Assembly (NCBI GenBank): GCA_035541455.1 | Contig: DATKNH010000160.1 | Coordinates: 1 to 64,000 of the forward strand | DNA: 64,000 bases | Source of the DNA: Syntrophorhabdales bacterium | GTDB lineage: Bacteria > Desulfobacterota > Syntrophorhabdia > Syntrophorhabdales > WCHB1-27 | Direction of reading: 5' to 3' | Part shown: positions 14,576-25,163 of the stretch, piece by piece | Layout: each line of letters begins with the position of its first letter | Position numbering within the stretch: position 1 is the first letter of the stretch | The notes under the pieces: model-generated | What the model saw: the letters and a program-made list of their open reading frames with translations, nothing else | Told to the model about the DNA's origin: nothing | Databases searched by the model: none | Made by a program: the position numbers and the translations under genes

Positions 14576-15973
14576 ATGTATTTCGACCTAAATTACGTGA
14601 TCGAACAGGTGGGCAAAGAGAAGGGCATCCCCAAGGAGATTATCGTAGAAACGCTGGAAGAGGCAGTGCTTTCAGCCTCCAAGAAAAAATTCGGCAATCA
14701 TCTTGAGCTTGAAGCGCGCTATAACGAAGAAATGGGCGAGATAGAGATTTTCCGATTCAAGACTGTTGCCGAGAAGGTGGAAGATCCGGATTTGGAGATT
14801 CTCCTGGAAGATGCAAAGCAGGTCGATCCCGAATGCATGATAGGCGATTCAATAGGCATCAAGATGGACACCTCACAGCTCGGCCGAATAGCCGCGCAGA
14901 CCGCGAAGCAAGTCATCATGCAGAAAGTGAGAAACGCGGAAAGCGACGTCATCTATAATGAGTATAAGGATCGCAAAGGCACGATCGTGACAGGCATGAT
15001 ACAACGAGTGGAGAAAAACCACTACGTCGTTAACCTCGGCAAGACTGAAGCAGTCTTGCCCTTCAAGGAAACAATACCCAATGAGAATTTTAAACGGCGG
15101 GACAGGGTCAAGGCGTACGTGCTTGAGGTGGAAAAAGACCAGAAGGGTTGCACCATCCTCCTGTCGAGGACGCATCCTAATTTCCTGATACGACTCTTCG
15201 AGGTCGAGGTCCCCGAAATCCAGGAAGGTATCATCAAGGTGATAGGCGCTGCAAGAGAACCGGGCGAGAGAGCCAAGATATCCGTGAACAGCGGAGATGC
15301 CAGCATCGATCCGATCGGAGCCTGCGTCGGCGTAAAGGGATCTCGCGTGCAGGCAGTAGTTCAGGAATTGCGAGGGGAGAAGATAGACATCATACCGTGG
15401 AGCAAAGACGCCGCCAAGTTCGCCTGCAACGCACTTGCACCGGCCCGTGTCTCTAAAGTTTACATCAACGAAGAAGATACCTCGATGGAGATTGTGGTCA
15501 ACGATGACCAGCTATCACTCGCCATCGGAAAGAAGGGGCAGAACGTCAGACTGGCTTCACGTTTGACAGGTTGGAAGATAGACATAAAGAGCGAGTCGGA
15601 GGTGGAGAAAACCTCTCGCAAGGTTATAGACGATCTGATGGAGAACCTGAAAATCAATGAGATACTGGCGCGGGTGCTCTTCGACGAATACCTGAGAGAT
15701 GGCCGAGACATAGCCCGTCTTGCACCGGAAGAGCTCACAAAAGTTACCAGCATATCGGTCGAAGACTGCAGAGCAATAATAGATAACGCTAAAGTGTGGG
15801 CGGAAGTATCGGAAAAAGAGGCGGCAGAGCAGGCAGCGCTGGAAGCTCAGCCTCAAGAGGCCGCAGAAGCAGAGCAGGCTGATGGGCAGGCTGCAGAGCA
15901 TGCCGAAGGCCATGCGGAGGGCCACGTAAAAGGAACTGCCGATACAGTCGCGCAGACGCCGACAGAGGGTTAG
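14576..15973 (+). CDS. nusA: transcription termination/antitermination factor NusA
   Basis: This is a 465-residue NusA. In order it has an N-terminal RNA-polymerase-binding domain, an S1 domain (GTIVTGMIQRVEKNHYVVNLG), two KH domains (GACVGVKGSRVQAV and LAIGKKGQNVRLASRLTGW) and a short C-terminal helical region. An Ala/Glu/His-rich tail (AEGHAEGHVKG) replaces the acidic repeats of enterobacterial NusA. It modulates pausing, termination and antitermination, and may act on the attenuator ahead of this operon. It lies 13 bases after rimP with GAGAGG upstream. Confidence 0.96.
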   Translation: MYFDLNYVIEQVGKEKGIPKEIIVETLEEAVLSASKKKFGNHLELEARYNEEMGEIEIFRFKTVAEKVEDPDLEILLEDAKQVDPECMIGDSIGIKMDTSQLGRIAAQTAKQVIMQKVRNAESDVIYNEYKDRKGTIVTGMIQRVEKNHYVVNLGKTEAVLPFKETIPNENFKRRDRVKAYVLEVEKDQKGCTILLSRTHPNFLIRLFEVEVPEIQEGIIKVIGAAREPGERAKISVNSGDASIDPIGACVGVKGSRVQAVVQELRGEKIDIIPWSKDAAKFACNALAPARVSKVYINEEDTSMEIVVNDDQLSLAIGKKGQNVRLASRLTGWKIDIKSESEVEKTSRKVIDDLMENLKINEILARVLFDEYLRDGRDIARLAPEELTKVTSISVEDCRAIIDNAKVWAEVSEKEAAEQAALEAQPQEAAEAEQADGQAAEHAEGHAEGHVKGTADTVAQTPTEG

Positions 15974-16000
15974 CAAGGGAGTACAGGGAGGTCTAGCAGC

Positions 16001-18619
16001 ATGCCAAGGATAAGAATTACTACCCTCACCGATAAGATGAAAGACGAGCAGGTCTTATCGAAGCTCAAGAATATCGGCGCCAAGGGCAAGGAGAAAGAAA
16101 AAGCCGGTACGGCAGAGATCCACGAGGACACAAAGGAAAAGGTAAGCGCAAGCGGCGAGAAGATCATAGAAAAGCGGGTGGCATCGACCGTCATCAGAAG
16201 ACGTGTCCAGACCCCGCCTCCAGAAGCTGCTGTAGAAACAGCAGAAGAAACAAAGGCTCCGCTGGAAGAAGCCGCAGCCACGAGGCCTCTACCAAAGAGA
16301 AGGGTCGCTATCAGGAAGGAAGCAGCGGAAGCACGCACGGCTGAGCCGTCAAATGTCGAAGTAGAGACAGCGCCTCCCCCTGCAACTGCGGCGCAGGCTC
16401 CCGCCGCTCAAGAAGTGCAGGCGCAAGCCGCCCAGGCTGAAGCCCAAGTCGAGGAGCCCGTAAGGCTTGCAGGAGAGGCCGCCAAGGAAGAACCGGCCAA
16501 GCCAGAGATCGAAACCATCGGCGAGGAAAAAAAGCAGGAGATTACCAGGGCACTGGAAGAGGTATACAAACAGGATCTGGAAAAAGAATTCAAGCTGGTT
16601 GAGGAAGAACCGGAAGAAGAGAAGAAGCGCAAGAAAGCTGAACGGCTCCTCAAGAAAATCGAAGAAGAGGAACTGGAATCTACCACGACTAAGAAGAAAG
16701 GGCTTCTCAAGCGCAAAGTAGTAATACGCGAAGAGGACCTGTATGCCTTCAGGCGCCGCGGTGGCAAGGCGCTCCCCTTCAGAAAGGACAGGCGGGGAAG
16801 AGCGGAGGCGAGGGCTGAAGAAGAGGCGAGACCCGAGCTGAGAATTGTTAAAAAGGCAGTGCGGATTGCTGACCAGATCCAGGTTGGAGAACTGGCAAAA
16901 CGGTTGAGCGTCAAGGCCCAGGACGTCATGAGCAAACTGTTTTCTCTCGGCGTGATGTCCAGCATCAACCAATCGATCGATCATGAAACTGCATCTCTTG
17001 TAGCGACAGAACTCGGTTTTGAGGTAGAACGCGTGCTCTCGATGGAGGAGGAATTCCAGGCGAGAGAAACAGAGGCCAGGGAATCTGAGGAGAAGGAGAA
17101 CCTCAAGGCGCGCTCTCCGGTTGTTACCATCATGGGTCACGTCGACCATGGAAAAACACTTCTCCTGGATACCATCAGGAATACCAATGTTGCAGAACGG
17201 GAAGCAGGGGGCATAACGCAGCATATAGGCGCCTACCTCGCGCAGGTCAATGGTAAGCAGATCGCTTTCCTCGACACTCCAGGTCATGAAGCGTTCACTG
17301 CAATGCGGGCACGCGGCGCACAGGTAACTGACATAGTGGTCCTGGTGGTGGCGGCGGATGACGGGGTGATGCCCCAGACTGTGGAAGCCATCAACCATGC
17401 GAAAGCCGCCAACGTTCCCATTATCGTGGCGATAAACAAGATCGACAAACCGAATGCAAACCCGGAGAGGGTTATAAAAGAACTTGCCGAACATGGTCTG
17501 GTTCCGGAAGAATGGGGCGGGACCACCCTTATGGCAAAAATCTCTGCGAAGAAAAAGACAGGAATCAACGAGCTTCTGGAACTGATCCTGCTTCAGGCCG
17601 AGATGCTCGAGCTCAAGGCAAATCCTGATAAGCTTGCCAAAGGCATTATTATTGAGTCGGGTCTCGATAAGGGACACGGGCCCATCGGTACCGTCATAGT
17701 CAGGGAAGGCACGCTCAGCGTCCACGATCCATTTGTGGCAGGGACTATCTTCGGTCGCGTGCGCGCCCTGATCGACGATAAGGGAAAGAGGATACAGAAA
17801 GCGCCTCCGGCCACCCCGGTGCTGGTCGTTGGTTTCTCGGACGTGCCCCAAGCAGGTGATTCCTTTGTGGCAACGACGGAAGAGAGCTACGCACGGGAAC
17901 TCTCCAGATTCAGACAGGAGAAGGCGCGAGAGAAAGAGGCCATGGCGGGCCCCAGGGTTACCCTTGAAGACCTGTATGCCAAGATGGAAGAGATAGAGAG
18001 ACTGACGTTGAATGTGGTGTTGAAGGGTGATGCGAGGGGTACACTCGATGCCATCCAGGACGCACTGACGAGACTCTCCACGCAGAACATTCAGATTCAG
18101 ATCATCCACAGCGGCGTCGGCGCCATTACTGAAACCGACGTTAACCTTGCAATGGCATCCGGTGCCATCATCATCGGCTTTAACGTCAAACCGATACCAA
18201 AAACGCAAGCTCTCGCAGACCAGGAGCACGTGCAGATCCGCACCTATTCGATCATTTACGAGATGATCGACGAAGTGCGAAAAGCTATGGAAGGCATGCT
18301 TGCGCCGAAGATCGTGGAAGTGAGTATCGGGAAGGCAGAAGTCAGAAAGATATTCACGGTCTCCAAGCTGGGTAGCATTGCTGGATCATACGTCACAGAG
18401 GGCAAAGTGACGAGGAGCGCCCTGGCTAAAGTGAGACGGAATGGAACGGAACTCTATGCAGGCAAGCTTGCCTCTTTGAAGCGCTTCAAAGATGATGTCA
18501 AGGAGGTTCAGGCCGGATATGAGTGCGGCCTTGCCTTGGAGGGATTTAACGATATACGTGAAGGGGATGTCATCGAATTCTTTGTTGAAGAACAAGAAAA
18601 ACAGACTCTCGATGGCTAA
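16001..18619 (+). CDS. infB: translation initiation factor IF-2
   Basis: This is an 872-residue IF-2. About 370 N-terminal residues are low-complexity (Ala/Glu/Lys/Pro-rich) with an IF2-N module ([23 protein letters not shown]). The GTPase domain shows G1 GHVDHGKT, the G2-region GGITQHIG, G3 DTPGHEAF and G4 NKIDK. Domains II-IV follow, including [11 protein letters not shown] and the terminal [11 protein letters not shown] motif. It places fMet-tRNA on the 30S subunit. GGGAGG upstream supports the start. Length and motifs are normal. Confidence 0.97.
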   Translation: MPRIRITTLTDKMKDEQVLSKLKNIGAKGKEKEKAGTAEIHEDTKEKVSASGEKIIEKRVASTVIRRRVQTPPPEAAVETAEETKAPLEEAAATRPLPKRRVAIRKEAAEARTAEPSNVEVETAPPPATAAQAPAAQEVQAQAAQAEAQVEEPVRLAGEAAKEEPAKPEIETIGEEKKQEITRALEEVYKQDLEKEFKLVEEEPEEEKKRKKAERLLKKIEEEELESTTTKKKGLLKRKVVIREEDLYAFRRRGGKALPFRKDRRGRAEARAEEEARPELRIVKKAVRIADQIQVGELAKRLSVKAQDVMSKLFSLGVMSSINQSIDHETASLVATELGFEVERVLSMEEEFQARETEARESEEKENLKARSPVVTIMGHVDHGKTLLLDTIRNTNVAEREAGGITQHIGAYLAQVNGKQIAFLDTPGHEAFTAMRARGAQVTDIVVLVVAADDGVMPQTVEAINHAKAANVPIIVAINKIDKPNANPERVIKELAEHGLVPEEWGGTTLMAKISAKKKTGINELLELILLQAEMLELKANPDKLAKGIIIESGLDKGHGPIGTVIVREGTLSVHDPFVAGTIFGRVRALIDDKGKRIQKAPPATPVLVVGFSDVPQAGDSFVATTEESYARELSRFRQEKAREKEAMAGPRVTLEDLYAKMEEIERLTLNVVLKGDARGTLDAIQDALTRLSTQNIQIQIIHSGVGAITETDVNLAMASGAIIIGFNVKPIPKTQALADQEHVQIRTYSIIYEMIDEVRKAMEGMLAPKIVEVSIGKAEVRKIFTVSKLGSIAGSYVTEGKVTRSALAKVRRNGTELYAGKLASLKRFKDDVKEVQAGYECGLALEGFNDIREGDVIEFFVEEQEKQTLDG

Positions 18620-18628
18620 TTTGTTTCC

Positions 18629-18928
18629 ATGGTCGTCGGCATTTCTCGCGTCGAAATCTTCTTACCTGACAACCATTCTCTGAAAGAAAAGAGACAGGCC
18701 ACAAAACGGATAGTGGAAAGAACAAGGCAGAAGTTTAATGTGTCAGTCATGGAGGTCGATCGTACAAACCTTTGGCAGCGTGTAACCGTAGGCTTCTCTG
18801 TGGTGGGTAATGGAAGGGATGTGGTGGAGCGCATGGTCGAAAACATTCACCTTTTCATCGAAGAGCTATACATAGGCAAAGTGATTGACACCAGAACTGA
18901 AATAATGATGGTCGGCGATGAAATATAG
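18629..18928 (+). CDS. DUF503 family protein
   Basis: This is a 99-residue protein of the DUF503 family (YlxP-like): VVGISRVEIFLPDNHSLKEKR at the N-terminus and the FNVSVMEVDRTNLWQR segment are family signatures. It has a ferredoxin-like alpha/beta fold and is commonly found between infB and rbfA, as here, which suggests a ribosome-related role that has not been defined biochemically. It overlaps rbfA by 11 bases. Confidence 0.88.
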   Translation: MVVGISRVEIFLPDNHSLKEKRQATKRIVERTRQKFNVSVMEVDRTNLWQRVTVGFSVVGNGRDVVERMVENIHLFIEELYIGKVIDTRTEIMMVGDEI

Positions 18929-19268
18929 AAAAGAGCGCATGCAGGACTTCGTCCGGGAAGAAATATCGATGATCCTGCAGCAGGAAATAAAGGATCCCGG
19001 TCTCGGTTTCATTACAATCATCGACGTAAGGATGAGCGATGATTTAAAGTATGCCAAGGTCTACTACTCGGTGTACGGATCGGATGAGGAAAAGGAGCAT
19101 ACTGCCGAGGCGCTCAAACGTGCAACCAATTACATCAAGCACCTTCTGGGCGGCAAGGTGCGAATGAAATACATGCCGGAGATTACCTTCGTGTACGACA
19201 CAGACCAGGAAAGGGCTGCCAGAATTGACGCCATCCTGAAAAAGGTGAGTAATGTTTCAGAGGATTAA
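18918..19268 (+). CDS. rbfA: ribosome-binding factor A
   Basis: This is a 116-residue RbfA, a late 30S-assembly and cold-adaptation factor. Hallmarks are RKERMQDFVREEISMILQ at the N-terminus, KDPGLGFITIIDVRMSDDLKYAKVYYSV in the KH-like core, and MPEITFVYDTDQERAARIDAIL at the end. It starts inside the DUF503 gene and its end overlaps the DHH gene by 17 bases, so translation is coupled throughout this part of the operon. Confidence 0.95.
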   Translation: MKYRKERMQDFVREEISMILQQEIKDPGLGFITIIDVRMSDDLKYAKVYYSVYGSDEEKEHTAEALKRATNYIKHLLGGKVRMKYMPEITFVYDTDQERAARIDAILKKVSNVSED

Positions 19269-20196
19269 GGAGATACTGGCAAACGGGAAAGAGTTTGTGG
19301 TCACCTCTCACATAGATCCCGATGGCGATGCTTTAGGCTCGGCCTTTGCCCTTGCTTTTGCTCTTGGAAAGCTGGGGAAAGAGGCGGTGGTCTACCTGAA
19401 AGACAAGGTGCCCTACAAGTACGAGTTTCTCCCTCAGCCGCCAAATTTTGTGCGCGCGATCTCGGCAAACAAGTTCGACGCTGTTTTTGTAGTGGACTGC
19501 GGCGATTTTTTCCGTGTGGGGAATGACCACGAAAAACTGAAAGAACAAGGCCCGATAATCAATATCGACCATCACGACACCAACGAGGCATTCGGCTACC
19601 TGAACATCATCGACGAACGGGCTTCCTCCACCGCGGAAATCATCTACGCGATCATCAAGGCGCTGGATGTCAAGATAGATCACGATATAGCGATGAATAT
19701 TTACACTGCCATACTTACCGACACAGGCTCGTTCCGGTACAACAGCACGAACTCGAAGGCATTCCTCATCTGCGAAGAGATGACCCATCTCGGGGTACTC
19801 CCTTCCTACGTTGCCGAGAAGGTATATGAGAGCCATCCCAAGGAACGGTTCCTGCTTCTCTGCGCAGCGCTCACAACCCTTGAGACGTACCGCGATAACA
19901 GGATCGCGTTTGTGCAAATCACAGACGATATGTTCCGTAAAACGGGTGGTTCAAGAGAACATACCGAAGGCTTTGTGGAGTTTCTTAAAGAAATGAGGGG
20001 TGTAGAGGTGGCACTGGTCGCACGACAGATCGGTACTGACCGCTACAAGATATCAATGAGATCCAAAGGGAAGATAGATGTGGCGTCGGCTGCAAGACAT
20101 TTTGGCGGCGGGGGCCACAAGAATGCCGCAGGGTGCGTCCTTGAGGGTAGCATCGACCAGGTAAAAAAACTTCTTGTCGAGGCTTTCCGGCTATGA
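19252..20196 (+). CDS. DHH/DHHA1 phosphoesterase (NrnA-like)
   Basis: This is a 314-residue bifunctional oligoribonuclease / pAp phosphatase-like protein. Motifs: DPDGDALGS (I), VVDCGD (II), NIDHHDTN (III, the DHH motif), a second-domain Asp in TDTGSFRY, and the DHHA1 glycine-rich GGGGHKNAAGC. It degrades short RNA oligonucleotides and may dephosphorylate pAp in the cytosol. It is embedded between rbfA and truB with overlaps on both sides, an order widely conserved in Gram-positives and Desulfobacterota. Confidence 0.92.
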   Translation: MFQRIKEILANGKEFVVTSHIDPDGDALGSAFALAFALGKLGKEAVVYLKDKVPYKYEFLPQPPNFVRAISANKFDAVFVVDCGDFFRVGNDHEKLKEQGPIINIDHHDTNEAFGYLNIIDERASSTAEIIYAIIKALDVKIDHDIAMNIYTAILTDTGSFRYNSTNSKAFLICEEMTHLGVLPSYVAEKVYESHPKERFLLLCAALTTLETYRDNRIAFVQITDDMFRKTGGSREHTEGFVEFLKEMRGVEVALVARQIGTDRYKISMRSKGKIDVASAARHFGGGGHKNAAGCVLEGSIDQVKKLLVEAFRL

Positions 20197-21080
20197 TGGA
20201 CGGCTTTCTTGTTATCAATAAGAATGCGGGAATAACCTCCTACCATGTCATAAAAAGGCTTAAAGCCATCTGTCCCTTCAGGAAGATTGGCTACATAGGC
20301 ACTCTTGACCGTAACGCTACCGGAATTTTACCCGTGGCCCTCAATGAGGGAGTCAAGCTCATCCCCTTCCTCGAAAACGGAGAAAAGACCTATATAGCTC
20401 GTTTTGTGCTGGGAGTTACCACAGACACGTTCGATCTTGAGGGTACGCGCATCACCGAGGTTAATCCACCCGAGTATGACCTCAAGACCATAGAGGAGAC
20501 CCTGCTTGCGTTCAAGGGGAAGATACATCAGAAGGTGCCAGTGTACTCATCCAAGAAGATAGACGGTAAGCCTCTCTACAAATGGGTGAGGAAAGGCGTC
20601 GTGATGGAGACGCCCTACAAGGACGTCGAAGTGCATGACATTACATTCCTTGCGTATGCTCATCCATACGTGGACGCTGAAGTAAGGTGCAGTAAAGGGA
20701 CCTACATTCGTGTGATTGCGCACGATTTTGGGGCGGTCCTGGGTTGCGGCGCTTCGCTCCACTCGTTGAAGCGGTCGCGTCACGGTGAATTCACCCTGGA
20801 TATGAGCACCCCTCTTGAGGCTTTAAAAACGGAGCAGGATATAGTAAAATACACCCTATCCTTGCGAGATGTTTTGAAAAATCTGCGCGAGGTGACGGTT
20901 GATTCCAACCTGGAAAGATTCTTGCGGAACGGCATGCCCGTGCCCTTGTTGGAAGGCTCCAGGGATTTAAAAAATGGTGAATTTGCTAAGCTGATGTCCG
21001 GAACCGGAAGCGTAATCGGCATAGGAAAAATCGATGGGCCGACGAGAACGATCCGGATAAAGAGGCTAATTAACAGCTAA
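20193..21080 (+). CDS. truB: tRNA pseudouridine(55) synthase
   Basis: This is a 295-residue TruB. The catalytic Asp is in [16 protein letters not shown] (Asp33 region), followed by [10 protein letters not shown], the [19 protein letters not shown] motif and a PUA-like C-terminus. It isomerises U55 of the tRNA T-loop. Its ATG overlaps the stop of the DHH gene by 4 bases. The sequence DRNATG differs slightly from the more common DPxATG, but the catalytic Asp is intact. Confidence 0.94.
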   Translation: MMDGFLVINKNAGITSYHVIKRLKAICPFRKIGYIGTLDRNATGILPVALNEGVKLIPFLENGEKTYIARFVLGVTTDTFDLEGTRITEVNPPEYDLKTIEETLLAFKGKIHQKVPVYSSKKIDGKPLYKWVRKGVVMETPYKDVEVHDITFLAYAHPYVDAEVRCSKGTYIRVIAHDFGAVLGCGASLHSLKRSRHGEFTLDMSTPLEALKTEQDIVKYTLSLRDVLKNLREVTVDSNLERFLRNGMPVPLLEGSRDLKNGEFAKLMSGTGSVIGIGKIDGPTRTIRIKRLINS

Positions 21081-21093
21081 GGAGGCGATGAGC

Positions 21094-21363
21094 ATGTCAC
21101 TGGACCCAGGTCAGAAGAAAACAATAATAGAAGGCTACAAACTGCATGAGAAGGACACCGGCTCGCCGGAAGTGCAGATTGCCCTGCTTACCGAGAGGAT
21201 TAAGCTCCTCACCGAGCATTTCAAGAAATTTGATAAGGACCATAACTCCAGGCGCGGTTTGCTCATGCTGGTGGGCGCCAGAAGAAGACTCCTCACCTAT
21301 CTGAAAGAAAAAAATGCAGACAGGTACCGCAAGCTTATCGAAAGACTCGGTCTGAGAAAATAA
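21094..21363 (+). CDS. rpsO: 30S ribosomal protein S15
   Basis: This is an 89-residue S15, the usual length. Motifs [45 protein letters not shown] and [13 protein letters not shown] are standard. I choose ATG 21094 over ATG 21088 because AAGGAGG is eight bases from the former and only two from the latter. S15 binds 16S rRNA early in 30S assembly. Gene order truB-rpsO-pnp is conserved. Confidence 0.96.
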   Translation: MSLDPGQKKTIIEGYKLHEKDTGSPEVQIALLTERIKLLTEHFKKFDKDHNSRRGLLMLVGARRRLLTYLKEKNADRYRKLIERLGLRK

Positions 21364-21389
21364 AATAAAAGGTTACAGGAAGGATTACT

Positions 21390-23483
21390 ATGGAAGAATC
21401 ACTCACAATTGAATATGCCGGCAGACCGCTGACGATCTCGACTGGCCTCGTCGCCAAGCAGGCAGACGGGAGCGTTCTCGTGACGTACGGCGACACAGTA
21501 GTGCTTGTCACTGCGGTAGGAGACAGGAGACAGACGGAAAAGGACTTTCTGCCGCTGACAGTGAACTACCAGGAAATGACGTACGCTGCGGGAAAGTTTC
21601 CCGGCGGATTCTTTAAGAGAGAAGCAAGACCGTCCGATAAGGAGACACTGACGTCCCGTCTAATAGACAGGCCGCTGCGGCCGCTTTTTCCGAAAGGCTG
21701 GAGAAATGAGACGCAGGTCATAGCAACAGTGCTTTCGGTGGACCAGGAGAATGATCCGGCGTTGCTCGGCATGATCGGCGCTTCGGCTGCCATGGTCATT
21801 TCCCCCATCCCCTTTTCCGGACCTATGGCAGGAGTCAAGATCGGAAGAATTGACGGAAAGTTCGTTATCAATCCAACGGCCCAGCAGATGAACGAAAGCG
21901 ACGTCGACATTATACTCGCAGGTACGAGGGAAGCAATCCTCATGGTAGAAGGCGAGGCAGGATTCATTAAAGGTGAAGAGTTAATCGATGCGATCGACCT
22001 GGCCCATCAAAGTCTTCTTCCGCTGATAGAGATGCAGGAACAGCTACAGGCAAAAGCGGGCAAAGAAAAATGGCCGGTGAAACCCGCCGGTGCCCCTCCG
22101 GAGTTGAAGACAGAGATACGGAGTGCTGTGGAGAAGGATCTCACTCTCGCATTTGCAATACCGGATAAACGACAACGGGGAGACAGGATCCAGGCGATCC
22201 AGGACGAAGTAAGCACCAAGTATGCAGACGCGGAACCACTTGCAGCCCTGAAATCCTTTGAAGAGATAAAGAAAGAGATGATGCGCGAATCACTCTTTAC
22301 AACGGGTAAAAGGATTGACGGCAGAGGCGCTGATGATATCAGGAATATCAATTGCCGGGTAGGCATTCTTCCGAGAACCCATGGATCAAGCCTTTTTACA
22401 CGAGGAGAGACGCAGGCCCTGGCCGTGACCACCTTCGGGACCGCAGAGGATGAGCAGAAGGTAGAATCATTGCTCGAGGGAGTAAGTTATAAGTCTTTTA
22501 TGCTCCATTATAATTTTCCGCCATTTAGTGTAGGAGAGGTAAGTTTCCTGAGGGCGAAATCGCGAAGAGAAATAGGCCACGGCAACCTCGCCGAGCGCGC
22601 CCTGGCCCCGATTCTTCCCTCCAAAGAGGAGTTCCCCTACACGATACGTATAGTCTCGGAGATCCTCGAATCGAATGGTTCCTCATCGATGGCGTCGGTC
22701 TGCAGCGGCTGTCTCTCTCTTATGGACGCGGGAGTGCCGATAAAGGAACCCGTTGCGGGTATTGCCATGGGTCTTCTGATCCAGGACGGAAAAGACGTCG
22801 TGCTTACGGACATTCTCGGAGACGAGGATGCCATGGGTGATATGGATTTCAAAATAGCAGGCACGCGGGAAGGCGTGACAGCCGTGCAGATGGATATCAA
22901 GACGAAGGGCATCACGAAGGAGATTATGCGCAAGGCCGTTCACCAGGCTCAAACAGGTATCGGCAGAATCCTTGACATCATGGCTCAGGCTCTCCCCGGT
23001 CCGCGGGACGTGCTTTCGCCCTACGCACCACGCATATACACCATAACGATCAAACCGGAAAAGATACGTGAAGTCATCGGCCCGGGCGGAAAGATCATAA
23101 AGGGTATTGTAGAACAAACCGGTGTGAAGATAGACATTGAAGATTCGGGTCTCGTAAGGATTGTCTCTCAAGACGCCCAGGCAGCCAACGATGCGATCGA
23201 GATGGTCAAGAAGATCACCAAAGAAGTAGAGATAGGGACCCTTTACATGGGCAAGGTCAAGAAAGTTGTCGACTTTGGTGCGATAGTTGAGATTCTTCCC
23301 GGAGTCGATGGCCTTGTACACGTAAGCCAGCTTTCCGACACGTACATAAAGAAGGTCAGCGACGTCGTCAAGGAAGGAGATGATATCCTTGTTAAAGTGC
23401 TCGACGTCGAACCGAACGGGCGGATAAGGCTCTCGAGAAAGGCAGCTGTCAAGGAAACCAAGGGAAAAGAAGAGGATGTATAG
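21390..23483 (+). CDS. pnp: polyribonucleotide nucleotidyltransferase (PNPase)
   Basis: This is a 697-residue PNPase: two RNase PH domains around an all-helical middle, then KH (IKPEKIREVIGPGGKIIKGI) and S1 (GTLYMGKVKKVVDFGAIVEILPGVDGLVHVSQL) domains. Motifs FFKREARPSDKE, TSRLIDRPLRPLFP and LGDEDAMGDMDFKIAGT are typical, and the last carries catalytic Asp residues. It degrades RNA 3' to 5' with phosphate and forms part of RNA decay complexes. It overlaps the M16 peptidase gene by 8 bases. Confidence 0.97.
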   Translation: MEESLTIEYAGRPLTISTGLVAKQADGSVLVTYGDTVVLVTAVGDRRQTEKDFLPLTVNYQEMTYAAGKFPGGFFKREARPSDKETLTSRLIDRPLRPLFPKGWRNETQVIATVLSVDQENDPALLGMIGASAAMVISPIPFSGPMAGVKIGRIDGKFVINPTAQQMNESDVDIILAGTREAILMVEGEAGFIKGEELIDAIDLAHQSLLPLIEMQEQLQAKAGKEKWPVKPAGAPPELKTEIRSAVEKDLTLAFAIPDKRQRGDRIQAIQDEVSTKYADAEPLAALKSFEEIKKEMMRESLFTTGKRIDGRGADDIRNINCRVGILPRTHGSSLFTRGETQALAVTTFGTAEDEQKVESLLEGVSYKSFMLHYNFPPFSVGEVSFLRAKSRREIGHGNLAERALAPILPSKEEFPYTIRIVSEILESNGSSSMASVCSGCLSLMDAGVPIKEPVAGIAMGLLIQDGKDVVLTDILGDEDAMGDMDFKIAGTREGVTAVQMDIKTKGITKEIMRKAVHQAQTGIGRILDIMAQALPGPRDVLSPYAPRIYTITIKPEKIREVIGPGGKIIKGIVEQTGVKIDIEDSGLVRIVSQDAQAANDAIEMVKKITKEVEIGTLYMGKVKKVVDFGAIVEILPGVDGLVHVSQLSDTYIKKVSDVVKEGDDILVKVLDVEPNGRIRLSRKAAVKETKGKEEDV

Positions 23484-24735
23484 GAAAACCGTCCTCGACA
23501 ACGGTATTCGCATCGCGACCGAGACCCTTCCCTACTTCCCTACGATCTCGATAGGCATCTGGTGGAAGACGGGAAGCCGGTACGAAAATCCCGGCAACAA
23601 CGGCATTTCCCACTTTATCGAGCACATGCTCTTCAAGGGAACTGCCAACCGAACCGCCTACGATATAGCCAGGGAGATCGATGCGGTGGGCGGTACTCTG
23701 AATGCTTTCACCGGCAAAGAGTATACGTGCATCTACGCGAGGGTTCTCAAGCGCGACATGGATATAGCCCTCGACATCCTCGCTGACATGTACAAGACCT
23801 CCCTCTTCAACGGGGAGGACATTGAGAAGGAGAAGCAGGTCATCATTCAGGAGATAAAGATGATTGATGACAACCCGGAAGAGTATCTCTTCGACATGTT
23901 CAGCTCTGCTTACTACAAGGGGCACCCTCTCGGCATGTCGATCCTGGGCAAGGAAGAGAACATACAGGGGATGTCACGAGAGAAACTTCTTTCCCACTTC
24001 GCCAGGTACCATGCGCCTTCCAACATGATCATCACCGCATCAGGTCGCCTGGATCACGACGCATTCGTAAAAAAGGTGGAGAATCTCTTCGCAGAGTGCG
24101 TGAACAAAGGAGAAACTCCGACGTCAGTCGAAAAGCCGTCGTCCTGCACAGGGATCGATGTGTACGAAAAAGATCTCGAACACATCTATCTCTGTATCGG
24201 GACGGACGGCGTGGGTCAAACAGACGAAAGGCGTTATCCCCTCTACGCTCTTAATGCTGTGGTGGGCGGGAGCATGAGCTCGCATCTCTTTCAGGAAATC
24301 AGAGAAAAGAGGGGTCTCGTCTACAATATATTTTCCTACGTCAACTGCTTTCATGATGCCGGCACCTTTGGCATAACCACATCTACCTCACTCGAATACC
24401 TGGAAGAAGTCATCGGCCTCATCAAGAAAGAGATGGCCCAGTTGCGCGACCAGGGAGTCGCTGCGGGCGAGATCCGCTTCTCCAAGGAGCACATTAAGGG
24501 GAACTTCTTCATTTCTCTGGAAAGCTCCGAGGCACGCATGGGGAGACTGGCAAAAAATGAGATCTATTTTGACGGGTATGTCCCCCTCAGGGAGACATTG
24601 AAATCGATAGACGGCATTCAGAAATCTCACCTGGATGAAATGAGCCAGTCTGTGTTCGGGGATCCGTCACGGATTTCCCTCGCGATTCTTGGTCGCGTTG
24701 AGAAGGATGTCGTCGAGAGGCTATGGAAGAACTAG
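23476..24735 (+). CDS. M16-family zinc peptidase (PqqL/YmxG type)
   Basis: This is a 419-residue insulinase-fold protein. The inverted zinc motif is HFIEHM in GISHFIEHMLFKGT (about residues 46-58), with the downstream Glu in EIDAVGGTLNAFTGKEYTC. The C-terminal half carries the RGLVYNIFSYVNCFHDAGTF region, the R/Y motif typical of M16B subunits. Such peptidases follow pnp in many genomes and are presumed to degrade peptides. It overlaps dut by 13 bases. Confidence 0.92.
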   Translation: MYRKTVLDNGIRIATETLPYFPTISIGIWWKTGSRYENPGNNGISHFIEHMLFKGTANRTAYDIAREIDAVGGTLNAFTGKEYTCIYARVLKRDMDIALDILADMYKTSLFNGEDIEKEKQVIIQEIKMIDDNPEEYLFDMFSSAYYKGHPLGMSILGKEENIQGMSREKLLSHFARYHAPSNMIITASGRLDHDAFVKKVENLFAECVNKGETPTSVEKPSSCTGIDVYEKDLEHIYLCIGTDGVGQTDERRYPLYALNAVVGGSMSSHLFQEIREKRGLVYNIFSYVNCFHDAGTFGITTSTSLEYLEEVIGLIKKEMAQLRDQGVAAGEIRFSKEHIKGNFFISLESSEARMGRLAKNEIYFDGYVPLRETLKSIDGIQKSHLDEMSQSVFGDPSRISLAILGRVEKDVVERLWKN

Positions 24736-25163
24736 AGGTGCTCATCGTAAGGGATGAAGGCGCATCCCTGCCCTCTTACGAAACCACCTTCTCCTCAGGA
24801 ATGGATCTTCGCGCCTGTCTTGCCGAACCAGTCACCTTACATCCATTCGAACGGGCCCTTATCTCAACCGGCATCCGTATCTGTATACCAAAAGGCTTTG
24901 AGGCTGAGGTAAGACCAAGGAGCGGCCTGGCAATTAATGCGGGCGTGACGGTCCTCAACACCCCGGGCACGATCGATGCCGACTACAGGGGAGAGGTAAA
25001 AGTAATCCTCATCAACCTCGGATCCGAGCCTTTTACTGTTAGCTCGGGTGACAGAATTGCCCAGATGGTTTTTCACAAGACAGCCCACATCTCGTGGCGC
25101 GAGGTTAAAGAACTGCCGCAGACCGACCGCGGCAGCGGAGGATTCGGATCGACAGGAATATGA
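24723..25163 (+). CDS. dut: dUTP diphosphatase
   Basis: This is a 146-residue trimeric-type dUTPase with all five motifs: SGMDLRA, PRSGLAIN, GVTVLNTPGTIDADYRGEV, GDRIAQMV and the Gly-rich C-terminal arm DRGSGGFGSTG. It hydrolyses dUTP to dUMP and keeps uracil out of DNA, complementing the uracil-DNA glycosylase encoded at 62.5 kb. It is the last gene of the overlapping run that began at rimP. Confidence 0.95.
   Translation: MEELEVLIVRDEGASLPSYETTFSSGMDLRACLAEPVTLHPFERALISTGIRICIPKGFEAEVRPRSGLAINAGVTVLNTPGTIDADYRGEVKVILINLGSEPFTVSSGDRIAQMVFHKTAHISWREVKELPQTDRGSGGFGSTGI

Noticed and set aside
16349-18229. 626-codon minus-strand frame opposite infB.
   Set aside because: It is the mirror image of a coding frame with all IF-2 motifs, with Leu/Phe/His-rich composition typical of antisense.
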